Below, piece after piece: positions 41,819 through 49,518 of a stretch of 64,000 nt of DNA; positions within the stretch are counted from its first letter, which is position 1; every line of letters starts with the position of its first letter. The translations under genes were made by a program, and so were the position numbers. The notes under the pieces were generated by a model, which was not told where the DNA came from, did not search any database, and was given only the letters and a program-made list of their open reading frames with translations. Source of the DNA: Deinococcus roseus (GTDB taxonomy: Bacteria; Deinococcota; Deinococci; Deinococcales; Deinococcaceae). Where the stretch lies: assembly GCF_014646895.1 (NCBI RefSeq), contig NZ_BMOD01000016.1, positions 1 to 64,000 on the forward strand. Reading direction: 5' to 3'.

Positions 41819-42766
41819 ATGAAACGTGCCCTGCTTTTAACATTGCTGTTCACAGGTGTGGCCGCGGCCAAACCCCTCACCATCGGTCTGGGTTACATCC
41901 CCAACGTGCAATTCACGCCTTTTTATGCTGCAGATGCCATGGGTTACTACAAAGCCGAGGGGTTTGATGTGGAGTTCAAACACGGCTTTGTCTCTGAACT
42001 GATGCCCCTCTTGCTGCAGGGCAAACTGGACGCCGTGGTTGGAGATGCCGAAGATGCCATCTTTGCCCAGGCCCAGGGGGCCAAAGTCAAATACGTGCTG
42101 GCCATGTACCAGAAACTGCCCGTCACCATCTTCAGCCTTGCCGAGAAAGACATCACCAAAGTGAATGACCTGAAAGGCAAAACCCTGGGGATTCCCGGCG
42201 CGTTCGGGGCCTCTTACATTGCCCTGCAGGCTTTGCTGGCCAAAAACAAAATCAAGGAAACCGACCTGCAGATTGCCCCCATCGGGTTCACGCAGCTTGA
42301 GGCGGTCAAAGCAGGCCGGGTGGATGCTGCCCTGGGCTTCATCAACAACGAACCCCTGATTTTGCGCCAGCAGAACGCCAAAGTGAACACCCTGGACCTC
42401 ACCTCCGCTTACCCCATGGTGGGCAACGGGGTGATCGTCTCGGACAAACTGCTCAAAGACCGGGCCACCCTGCAGAAAATCCTCAGGGCCACCCAGAAAG
42501 GTCTGGCCTACACCGTTTCCAACCCCCAGAAAGCCTTTGAAGTGGGCAAGAAATACTTCGGCAGTGCAGGAGGCGACATCGGAGTGCTGAACGCCTCGGT
42601 GAACCTGATGCGCAGCAGTTACACCAGCAAGACCGGACTGGGCTACAGCGATCCCAGTTCCTGGGCCAGAGCCATCAACGTGCTGAAAAGCCTGGGGAAA
42701 GTGCCCTCTGCTGCCAAAGCCAGCGATTTTTACAGCAACTCTTACCTGACCAGAGGCATCAAATAA
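41819..42766 (+). CDS. NMT1/THI5-like (ThiY) substrate-binding protein
   Basis: A 315-residue periplasmic-type protein with a Sec signal ending near VAAA. GLGYIPNVQFTPFYAADAMG then YKAEGFDVEF is the opening pattern of the NMT1/THI5-like family, whose bacterial members bind pyrimidine precursors of thiamine or sulfonates. LGIPGAFGAS and GRVDAALGF follow. It should deliver substrate to the fused ABC ATPase-permease upstream. Those two parts are split by the synthetase gene and each has a separate promoter. Confidence 0.85.
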   Translation: MKRALLLTLLFTGVAAAKPLTIGLGYIPNVQFTPFYAADAMGYYKAEGFDVEFKHGFVSELMPLLLQGKLDAVVGDAEDAIFAQAQGAKVKYVLAMYQKLPVTIFSLAEKDITKVNDLKGKTLGIPGAFGASYIALQALLAKNKIKETDLQIAPIGFTQLEAVKAGRVDAALGFINNEPLILRQQNAKVNTLDLTSAYPMVGNGVIVSDKLLKDRATLQKILRATQKGLAYTVSNPQKAFEVGKKYFGSAGGDIGVLNASVNLMRSSYTSKTGLGYSDPSSWARAINVLKSLGKVPSAAKASDFYSNSYLTRGIK

Positions 42767-42768
42767 TC

Positions 42769-42866
42769 CCCCAGTTCATTGCTGACGCTCTGAACTGTCC
42801 GCCTTCTTGACCCTACAGCGCGGTCCAAAGCGGTTTGTGACCGCTGGGTCGCTCAGCGTTGGGGGA
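42769..42866. terminator. long imperfect hairpin between convergent genes
   Basis: CCCCCA near 42769 pairs with TGGGGG near 42861. An inner stem joins GACCC..AGCG..GGTC (42819-42835) with GACCGCTGGGTC (42839-42850). It overlaps the end of the HAD gene. No T-run. Confidence 0.45.
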
Positions 42867-43506
42867 CCATTTCTGGCAACAGCCGCATGTCGTGAAACAC
42901 CAGCTTTGCACCCACGTCCAGCAGGTTCTGGGCGTGGTTTTTGCTGCAGTGTCCTCCTCCGGTGAAGCCCAGCACGGGCATCCCTGCAGCAACTGCGGCC
43001 TGCACTCCGGTGATGCTGTCTTCAATGACCAGACAGTTTTCTGGGCGGTAACCCAGGGTTTCTGCGGCCAGCAAGAACAGATCTGGGGCGGGTTTCCCGT
43101 GCTTCACCTGATCAATGCTGAAGATGTGCTGGAAAAATTCGGTCAGGCCCGTGAGCTGCAGGGACTGCTGGATGCGGGTCAGGTGACTGCCTGAGGCCAC
43201 ACATTTTGCTCCGGGCAGGTTCTGCAGGGCCTGATCAATGCCCGCAATGGCCTGCAGCTCCTGCTCAAAAATCTCTGCAGTGCGCTGGATTTTCAGCTGG
43301 GAGTAGTTCTCAGGGAGGAGGCGTCCCAGCAGGGCGGTCAGTTCTTTTTCCACATCTGCTGCACTGCGGCCCACAAATTTGTCGATGTGCTCTTCCAGGC
43401 TGATCTGCAGTCCCAGTTCGCTCAGCTGTTCCACACCTGCCCGGTTGGAGAGGATTTCGCTGTCCACCAGCACGCCATCGCAATCAAAAATCAGTAAGGG
43501 AGCCAT
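42853..43506 (-). CDS. HAD-superfamily phosphatase/phosphoglucomutase-like
   Basis: A 217-residue HAD hydrolase. The nucleophile motif is LIFDCDGVLVDSE, the second is VASGS, and Lys is in QVKHGKPAPD with VIEDSITGVQAA as motif IV. The cap between residues 15 and 80 makes it subfamily IA, like beta-phosphoglucomutase or GPH-type phosphatases. Substrate not determined. I placed the start at ATG 43506; a longer frame reaching 43734 runs over the histidine kinase end and is not supported. Confidence 0.87.
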   Translation of the reverse strand: MAPLLIFDCDGVLVDSEILSNRAGVEQLSELGLQISLEEHIDKFVGRSAADVEKELTALLGRLLPENYSQLKIQRTAEIFEQELQAIAGIDQALQNLPGAKCVASGSHLTRIQQSLQLTGLTEFFQHIFSIDQVKHGKPAPDLFLLAAETLGYRPENCLVIEDSITGVQAAVAAGMPVLGFTGGGHCSKNHAQNLLDVGAKLVFHDMRLLPEMVPQR

Positions 43507-43579
43507 GGCTGGATTCTGGCACAGGCTGCCGGAACAGGGACAGGCCATGTCCAGAAAGCGGTCTTCAATCCTGGATTTG

Positions 43580-45061
43580 CTACACCCGAAACTCCAGCGT
43601 GAACGTGGTTCCCTCGCCTGGCACACTTTCCACCGAAATCTTGCCTCCCATGCTTTCGGTGATCTCGCGGGCAATGGCCAGACCCAGGCCCATCTGACGC
43701 TCTGCATTGTTGCGGGTTCGGCTGGCATCTGCACGGTAAAAACGCTCGAAGATGTGGGAGAGGTGCTCGGGCAGGATGCCCTCTCCGGTGTCCGTCACCC
43801 CGATGCGCACCTCTGATCCTGCCCTGCTGCTCCAGACCTCCACCACACCGCCTTCGGGCGTGTGCCTGACAGCGTTGGTGATCAGGTTGCGCAGCACCCG
43901 TTCCAGCTTCCGGGCGTCCAGCAGCAAAGAAGTGCGGGCTTCCAGACGGGATTGCAGCACAATGCCTGCATTCCAGGCCGGAACCTTCATGCTGGACACC
44001 ACAGCGGACAGCAGCACATCAGGGTCCAGGAGGGTCAGGTCCAGCTTTGCTTCCTCCTGCACCTGATGCAACGCCAGCACATCCTCGATCATGCGGGCAA
44101 TGGAGTGGGCTTCCTGCTGCAGAATCGGCAGGAATTCCAGGCGCTCTGGGTCCTGTTGCAGGGCTTCCACATGCACCAGCAAGGTAGAAAGGGGGGTTCT
44201 GAGGTCATGGGAGAGGTTCCCCATCAGGCGACGTTCCCGTTCCAGCACCTCTCGGGTCTGCTGGTGGGCGGTTTTCAGGGCATGAATGGATGAAGAAAGC
44301 TGCGCTCCAATGCCATTCACGTTGCGGATGAGTTGCCGCAGTTCCAGAGGACCTTTTTCGGGCAGGCGCTGCTCAAACTGTCCAGCACCATAAGCATTCA
44401 AAACCCCTGCCAGTTCCTCCAGAGGTTTCACAATCTTTCTGGATTGCCGGTGGGCCATGAATCCTCCGAAAGCCAGGGTGCCCAGCACCACCAGCAGGAG
44501 CATCCCCCAGGTGCTTCTGAACAGGTCCAGCAGAAACCACCAGAACCGGGTCCAGCCCTGCACTGCAGGGGTGTTGAGGCCACTGAGCCCCAGGTACCCA
44601 CCTGGTGTTTTGAACAGCACCACACTGCGTTCCCCCACTTCAATCAAAACGGAAGCCTGACCGGTCAGGCTTTTTTTCCAGAAGGCGGGCACCGCCCCCA
44701 CCGGGTAAGCCCCCCCTTCGCTCACCCAGCTGATTTTGCCGTCTGCAATCCACAGGAGGGTGTCAAAATCCTGATCGCTGAGGGGCACCGTCTGGATCAG
44801 GTTGCTGTGGCCCAGAGCGTCCAGCAGTTCATAGCGCTGGGGGGCAGGAATCCGGTCCAGTGCAGTGATGAGCCTTTGCACTTCTTTTTCCAGTTCTGGA
44901 CGCAGTTGCACATAGGCTTCCCTCAGGCTGCTGGGAAGGGCCGTCAGGTTGACCTTCACGGTGACGCGCGACCGCTGAAAGTAAAAAGAACCCAGCAACA
45001 ACAGCAGCAGCAGTGGTGTAAAAACCGTGAGCAGCAGCACCCAGAAGTGCGACTGCATCAT
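43580..45061 (-). CDS. sensor histidine kinase of the first two-component system
   Basis: A 493-residue membrane kinase. One hydrophobic helix at the N-terminus and another at about 185-205 flank a periplasmic domain of about 150 residues. HAMP-like and dimerisation segments follow; the phospho-acceptor is MGNLSHDLRTPL. The ATPase domain has VLRNLITNAVRHTP, VTDTGEGI and GLGLAIAREI. It lies 27 bases downstream of its OmpR-type regulator on the same strand. The signal is unknown; a class C-type serine hydrolase faces the pair. Confidence 0.93.
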   Translation of the reverse strand: MMQSHFWVLLLTVFTPLLLLLLLGSFYFQRSRVTVKVNLTALPSSLREAYVQLRPELEKEVQRLITALDRIPAPQRYELLDALGHSNLIQTVPLSDQDFDTLLWIADGKISWVSEGGAYPVGAVPAFWKKSLTGQASVLIEVGERSVVLFKTPGGYLGLSGLNTPAVQGWTRFWWFLLDLFRSTWGMLLLVVLGTLAFGGFMAHRQSRKIVKPLEELAGVLNAYGAGQFEQRLPEKGPLELRQLIRNVNGIGAQLSSSIHALKTAHQQTREVLERERRLMGNLSHDLRTPLSTLLVHVEALQQDPERLEFLPILQQEAHSIARMIEDVLALHQVQEEAKLDLTLLDPDVLLSAVVSSMKVPAWNAGIVLQSRLEARTSLLLDARKLERVLRNLITNAVRHTPEGGVVEVWSSRAGSEVRIGVTDTGEGILPEHLSHIFERFYRADASRTRNNAERQMGLGLAIAREITESMGGKISVESVPGEGTTFTLEFRV

Positions 45062-45087
45062 CCAGGCCCTGAGGGTCAGGCCCCGTT

Positions 45088-45777
45088 TCAGGATTGCGCC
45101 TCCAGCCGGTATCCCAGACCCCTCACCGAAACAATCTTCTCTGCCAGCAGGCTGCCTGCAAGTTTCTGCCTGAGCCGGGTGATGTGGGTGTCGATGGTGC
45201 GGTCCATGCCCTGGTAGTCCTCATCCCACACCTGCCGGATCAGCCATTCCCGGCTGAACACCCGTCCAGGGTGCCGCACCAGATACAAGAGCAAATCAAA
45301 TTCCCTGCGGGTGAGTTCAATGGGTTGCTGCTGCACCCTCACCTGTCTGGAGGCCAGATCCAGCGTGCAGCCAGCATATTCCAGCATTCCCAGATCCAGC
45401 GGTTCCTCCTGCATGGGTTTGCCCCTCCTGAGGAGTGCCCTGACCCGGGCCTCCAGTTCCAGCAAGGAAAAAGGCTTGGGCACATAATCGTCTGCCCCCA
45501 CCTCGAAGCCCAGCACCCGTTCCAGTTCTCCAGTGCGGGCCGTCAGCATCAGGATGGGCACAAAACTGAAAGCCCGGATGCGCCGACACACGCTCAGGCC
45601 GTCCAGACCGGGCAGCATCACATCCAGAATCAACAGGTCGGGGGCAAACCCCTCGAATTTCTGCAAAGCCTGCAGGCCATCAAAGACCTGCAGCACCTGA
45701 TGTCCTTGCAGTTTCAGGCGTTCAGCAATGCGTTCACTGAGGTCTTTTTCATCTTCCACCAGCAGGATGCGGGCCAC
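45088..45777 (-). CDS. OmpR-family response regulator
   Basis: A 229-residue regulator. The receiver has the acidic pocket VEDEKD, phospho-acceptor LILDVMLPG, and Lys in YVPKPF. The winged helix at residues 130-225 has LTRREFDLLLYLV and DTHITRLRQKL. It starts at GTG with AAGGAG eight bases upstream; an out-of-frame ATG 23 bases earlier was excluded. It acts with the kinase downstream, and may regulate the divergent serine hydrolase whose start lies 117 bases away. Confidence 0.93.
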   Translation of the reverse strand: MARILLVEDEKDLSERIAERLKLQGHQVLQVFDGLQALQKFEGFAPDLLILDVMLPGLDGLSVCRRIRAFSFVPILMLTARTGELERVLGFEVGADDYVPKPFSLLELEARVRALLRRGKPMQEEPLDLGMLEYAGCTLDLASRQVRVQQQPIELTRREFDLLLYLVRHPGRVFSREWLIRQVWDEDYQGMDRTIDTHITRLRQKLAGSLLAEKIVSVRGLGYRLEAQS

Positions 45778-45893
45778 AGATCCAACTCCTTGTGATCCAT
45801 GCTAACAGGGTTTTGCACACAGCCGGTTTCTGACACATTCCCGACACAAAACCCGCAATCTTCTGCAACCCTGCAACGCTACACTGCCCCCAG

Positions 45894-47057
45894 ATGGATC
45901 CGAGGTGCCCCATGAAACCCGCAAAACAAAAAACTTTAAAAACCCTGAAACCCATGCACGCCCTGATGTTCGTCTCTGTGCTGGCTTCCTGCTCTGGAGC
46001 AACCCCTGTCACCCCTGAACAGCAACTGTCCAGCCTCACGCAAGAAGCCATAGAACGGCGCAACTGGGTGCCTTCTGCCGTGGCATCTGTGCAGTGGGGC
46101 GACAAACACTGGTCGGGCGCTGCAGGGGTGGTGGACCGGGCCAGCAAGACCCCCCTGCCTGCCCAGGCCAGCTTCCGCATTGCTTCTGTCACCAAGACCT
46201 TTGTGGCCGCCAGCATCTTCAAACTGGCCGAGGAAGGCAAACTGAACATTTCGGATGCACTGGAAACCCAGCTGTCCCCGGCTTTTGTTCAGGTCCTGAA
46301 AGAGCATGGCTACCAGACCGACCAGATCACCCTGGACCAGGTGCTGACCCACACCTCTGGAATTCCCGATTACGCCGAAACCGAACCTTACTTTGAAGCG
46401 GTGATGAAAGCACCCACCCACCGATGGACCCGCATGGAACAGCTCAAATTTGCCATGGAACATGCCGAAAAAGTGGGCCAGCCTGGAGAAAAATACGCCT
46501 ACTCTGACACAGGATACATCCTGCTCGGTGAAATCATCGAACAGAAAACCGGGTTGTCTCTGGGAGCAGCAATTCAGACATTGCTGGGGCTTGGACAGCT
46601 CGGACTGACCTCCACCTGGCAGGAAAGCGTGGATCCCGTGCCCGCCAGTGCTGGACCCTTCGCGCACCCTTATTTTGGAGAGCTGGACGCGGCAGGCCTC
46701 GATCCCAGCTCTGACCTGTGGGGAGGCGGGGGACTGGTGTCCAGCACCACAGATCTGGTGAAGTTCTTCAGGGGGCTGTTTCAGGGCAAAGTGCTTTCCA
46801 GAACCAGCCTGCAGCAGATGCTGACCCTTCCAGAGAAAAACCCTTACGCCCACGGGATTTATCCCCAGAGGCTCGGACACCAGCAATGCTGGGGCCACAA
46901 CGGATTCTGGGGCTCAGCCGCCTTTTACTGCCCCGATCAGGACATCACCGTGGCGGTCAGCATCAATGCTTTTCCACCCACCCTGGCCTCGCAGCTGGGC
47001 CTGTTCAACCAGACGGTGTTTGCAGACCAGCTGGTGCGGGTCATCGAAAAACCCTGA
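45894..47057 (+). CDS. beta-lactamase-like serine hydrolase lipoprotein (class C / esterase type)
   Basis: A 387-residue secreted enzyme. A lipobox-type signal ends VLASC (Cys33). The active site shows the SVTK tetrad (Ser98, Lys101) and YSD for YxN; the third box reads HNG instead of KTG. That combination is common in esterases and D-aminopeptidase-like relatives, so penicillinase function is not certain. TACACT (45880-45885) ends eight bases before ATG 45894. A second ATG at 45912 is also possible. Confidence 0.83.
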   Translation: MDPRCPMKPAKQKTLKTLKPMHALMFVSVLASCSGATPVTPEQQLSSLTQEAIERRNWVPSAVASVQWGDKHWSGAAGVVDRASKTPLPAQASFRIASVTKTFVAASIFKLAEEGKLNISDALETQLSPAFVQVLKEHGYQTDQITLDQVLTHTSGIPDYAETEPYFEAVMKAPTHRWTRMEQLKFAMEHAEKVGQPGEKYAYSDTGYILLGEIIEQKTGLSLGAAIQTLLGLGQLGLTSTWQESVDPVPASAGPFAHPYFGELDAAGLDPSSDLWGGGGLVSSTTDLVKFFRGLFQGKVLSRTSLQQMLTLPEKNPYAHGIYPQRLGHQQCWGHNGFWGSAAFYCPDQDITVAVSINAFPPTLASQLGLFNQTVFADQLVRVIEKP

Positions 47058-47074
47058 GTTTCCTCAGGGATCAC
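47052..47074 (+). terminator. hairpin at the end of the serine hydrolase gene
   Basis: CCCTGAG/CTCAGGG with a TTTC loop includes the stop codon. No T-run, so a weak or rho-type stop. Confidence 0.35.
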
Positions 47075-47121
47075 CCCAGGAACTTTTCAGAAGATCCGTC
47101 CGTAAACTGTTGTCGAGGTAC

Positions 47122-47445
47122 ATGAAAATGATTGTCACCACCACATCCACCCTTGAAGGACACCAGATCAGAGAATACAGAGGCATCGTCAACGGTGAGG
47201 CCATCCTGGGCGCAAACATCGTGCGCGACTTCTTCGCCAACATCACCGACGTGATCGGGGGCCGCAGTGGCGCATACGAGGAAAAACTCGCTGAAGCCCG
47301 CACCATCGCCCTGCGTGAAATGGAAGAAAACGCCCGCCGACTCGGAGCCAATGCCATCATTGGTGTGGACCTGGACTACGAAACCGTGGGGGCCAATGGC
47401 AGCATGCTGATGGTCACGGCGAGCGGGACGGCTGTTTTGATTTAA
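47122..47445 (+). CDS. YbjQ/UPF0145-family protein
   Basis: A 107-residue protein of the YbjQ (UPF0145) type. GEAILGANIVRDFFANITDVIGGRSGAYEEKL and ARTIALREMEENARRLGANAIIGVDLDYE are its two hallmark stretches, each quoted here in part. It forms a homo-pentamer in known structures but has no established biochemical role. ATG 47122 has GAGG nearby; ATG 47128 is an alternative start. It lies 65 bases after the serine hydrolase and may share its transcript. Confidence 0.88.
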   Translation: MKMIVTTTSTLEGHQIREYRGIVNGEAILGANIVRDFFANITDVIGGRSGAYEEKLAEARTIALREMEENARRLGANAIIGVDLDYETVGANGSMLMVTASGTAVLI

Positions 47446-47531
47446 AAATTTTGCTTCTGTGCTTGCTTTGCTCAGGACTGTCCTTCATGGATTTTGGGGG
47501 ATGTTTTTGTCTGAGGTTACGGCCACGTCAG

Positions 47532-47687
47532 ATCCCCCCTGCCTTGTTGGGTGCTGCGCACCTGCAAGGCTGTCCCCCTTAAGGAAAGGGGGTTGGTGGG
47601 AAACTGAACTGGAAACCATCCCAGACAAAGAAAAATCCCCCTTCGTCAAGGGGGACAGCTTCGAGCAATGCGAGAAGCAGGGGGATT
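47532..47687. repeat. C-rich dispersed repeat element (copy 2)
   Basis: ATCCCCCCTGCC..CAAGGCTGTCCCCCTT (47532-47596) faces its inverted partner AAGGGGGACAGCTT..GCAGGGGGAT (47650-47687). The right edge touches the stop of the rhodanese gene. Confidence 0.7.
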
Positions 47688-48550
47688 TACTCAGGCTTGT
47701 AGGTCTTCTCGATGGGCACACCCACGGAGTTGCCCCACTCGGTCCAGCTGCCGTCATAGTTGGACACCCTGGGGTAGCCCAGCAGTTTGGTCAGCACGAA
47801 CCAGCTGTGGCTGGAACGCTCTGCAATGCGGCAGTAGGCAATGACTTCCTTGTCGGGGGTCACGCCAAGGGGCTCGTAGAGGGCCTTGAGTTCATCGGCG
47901 CTCTTGAAGGTTCCGTCTTCGTTGACGGTTTTGGCCCAGGGGATGCTCTGTGCTCCAGGGATGTGACCGCCACGCAGCACGCCTTCCTGGGGGTAGGTGG
48001 GCATGTGGGTGACTTTGCCAGAGAATTCATCGGGGCTGCGCACGTCCACGAGGGCACCCGTTCCAGCTTTGACTTTCTCGATGTGGGCACGCACTTCATC
48101 GCGGTAGGCGCGGATGGATTCGTCGCGCTGGCCCACGGGGTAGGTGACGGCCTGCACTTCGGGGGCGTCGGTGGTGAGGGGACGGCCTTCCTCGATCCAC
48201 TTCTGGCGGCCACCGTTGATCAGTTTGGCGTTGGTGTGGCCGTTGTACTGGAAGAACCAGAAGGCGTAGGCAGCCCACCAGTTGCTCTTGTCGCCGTACA
48301 GGATGACGGTGGTTTCAGGGGTGATGCCCAGACGGCCCAGCAGGGCAGCAAATTCATCGGGTTTGATGAATTCACGCTCAACGGGATCCCACAGGTCATT
48401 CTGCCAGTCGATTTTGACGGCACCGGGGGCATGTCCGACTTCGTACAGCAGGATGTCTTCATCAACTTCGACCAGACGGATGTCGGGGTTGTTCAGGTTG
48501 TCCACGACCCACTGGGTGGAAACCAGCACTTCAGGGTTTGCGTAACTCAT
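47687..48550 (-). CDS. thiosulfate sulfurtransferase (tandem rhodanese)
   Basis: A 287-residue two-rhodanese protein. The active-site loop CRIAERSS in the C-terminal domain carries the persulfide Cys. EVDEDILLYEVGHAPGAVK opens the N-terminal domain, and INGGRQKWIEEGR lies at the domain junction. It moves sulfane sulfur from thiosulfate to acceptors such as cyanide or thiols. AAAAGGAGG precedes the ATG by six bases. It is divergent from sufE, a sulfur-transfer protein, so the two may be co-regulated. Confidence 0.92.
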   Translation of the reverse strand: MSYANPEVLVSTQWVVDNLNNPDIRLVEVDEDILLYEVGHAPGAVKIDWQNDLWDPVEREFIKPDEFAALLGRLGITPETTVILYGDKSNWWAAYAFWFFQYNGHTNAKLINGGRQKWIEEGRPLTTDAPEVQAVTYPVGQRDESIRAYRDEVRAHIEKVKAGTGALVDVRSPDEFSGKVTHMPTYPQEGVLRGGHIPGAQSIPWAKTVNEDGTFKSADELKALYEPLGVTPDKEVIAYCRIAERSSHSWFVLTKLLGYPRVSNYDGSWTEWGNSVGVPIEKTYKPE

Positions 48551-48655
48551 GTGATTCCTCCTTTTGCGTGTGTGCTACAAATATTCAACACCACTATAAT
48601 TGATAAGTCCAGTAAACTACTAGACACATCACAAAAGCCCGTCTAGAACTTGCAG

Positions 48656-48661
48656 TACATT
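48656..48661 (+). promoter_or_regulatory. -10 box of leaderless sufE
   Basis: TACATT ends seven bases before ATG 48669. The 118-base divergent region (48551-48668) also holds TATAGT-like -10 for the rhodanese and an AT-rich stretch TTGATAAGTCCAGTAAACTA (48600-48619), an operator candidate. Confidence 0.5.
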
Positions 48662-48668
48662 GGTAAGC

Positions 48669-49088
48669 ATGACTGCTTTGCCTCCCAAATTGGAAGCCGT
48701 GGTGAACATGTTCCAGAAAAGCCCCAAAGCCTTCCGGCTGCAGGCCCTGCTGGACTTCTCCAAACGGGTTCCTGCCCTCCCTGAGCGCCTGAAAGCCAAC
48801 CACGACCAGATGGAACAGGTCCACGAGTGCCAGAGCCCTTTCTTCCTGTTCTCCGAAGTGCAAGACGGCCAGGTTCACTTGTTCTTCGATGCCCCCCAGG
48901 AAGCCCCCACCGTGCGCGGTTTTGCAGGCATCCTGCTGGAAGGTCTGGAAGGGGCCACCCCCGAAGAGATCCTGAATGTCCCGGATGACTTTTACTTCAA
49001 CATGGGCCTCACCGAACTGATCACCCCCATGCGTCTGCGCGGGATGGGTGCGATTTTGACGCGGTTGAAGAAGCAGCTTTCGGCGTAA
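48669..49088 (+). CDS. sufE: SufE-like sulfur acceptor
   Basis: A 139-residue protein of the SufE/CsdE family, which accepts persulfide sulfur from a cysteine desulfurase for iron-sulfur cluster assembly. The acceptor Cys is in the conserved VHECQSPFF. The opening LPPKLEAVVNMF and VRGFAGILLEGLEG are typical. I chose ATG 48669 over an in-frame TTG because of the -10 spacing. The other suf genes are not in the window. Confidence 0.93.
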   Translation: MTALPPKLEAVVNMFQKSPKAFRLQALLDFSKRVPALPERLKANHDQMEQVHECQSPFFLFSEVQDGQVHLFFDAPQEAPTVRGFAGILLEGLEGATPEEILNVPDDFYFNMGLTELITPMRLRGMGAILTRLKKQLSA

Positions 49089-49091
49089 GAA

Positions 49092-49240
49092 GGCTGAGGA
49101 CCGAGAGCACAGGGCTAAAAGCTGAACGCAACAAGTCGCAAGCCAGCGTCCTTCAGACTGTGCTGGAACATCATTAAGAACCAGAGGAAGCAGAAGGTCA
49201 GCATGCAGAACTTGCATCTCAGCCTTCTGCTTTTCTTGCT
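49092..49240. repeat. heptad-repeat element E
   Basis: Five loose heptads (49093-49127) and a complementary pyrimidine tract around 49218-49240. The remaining 49241-49490 is AT-richer and non-coding, with short palindromes but no promoter I can place firmly. Confidence 0.55.
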
Positions 49241-49518
49241 GCATTTTTGTTACGTAAACTACAGCATGAGGATTTCAGAAAATTTCAGAATGCTGTTGAT
49301 CTGAAATGTTTTTCTGCGTTTAATTCGACAATTTTACAGAAGATACCTGTCTAGACTTCTCTTGAAAATGCATTGTGTTTATGTAACAGTGATTCCATCA
49401 CGAAAACAACACCATTGTCCTCTGTCCTCGCTGCATCCTGAAACGGAGGTCTGATCCTTGCACTGTTCCTCTTCCCTGGCAGTGGTGGTTCGTGATTTCA
49501 TTGTCCAGGAGAGAAAAC

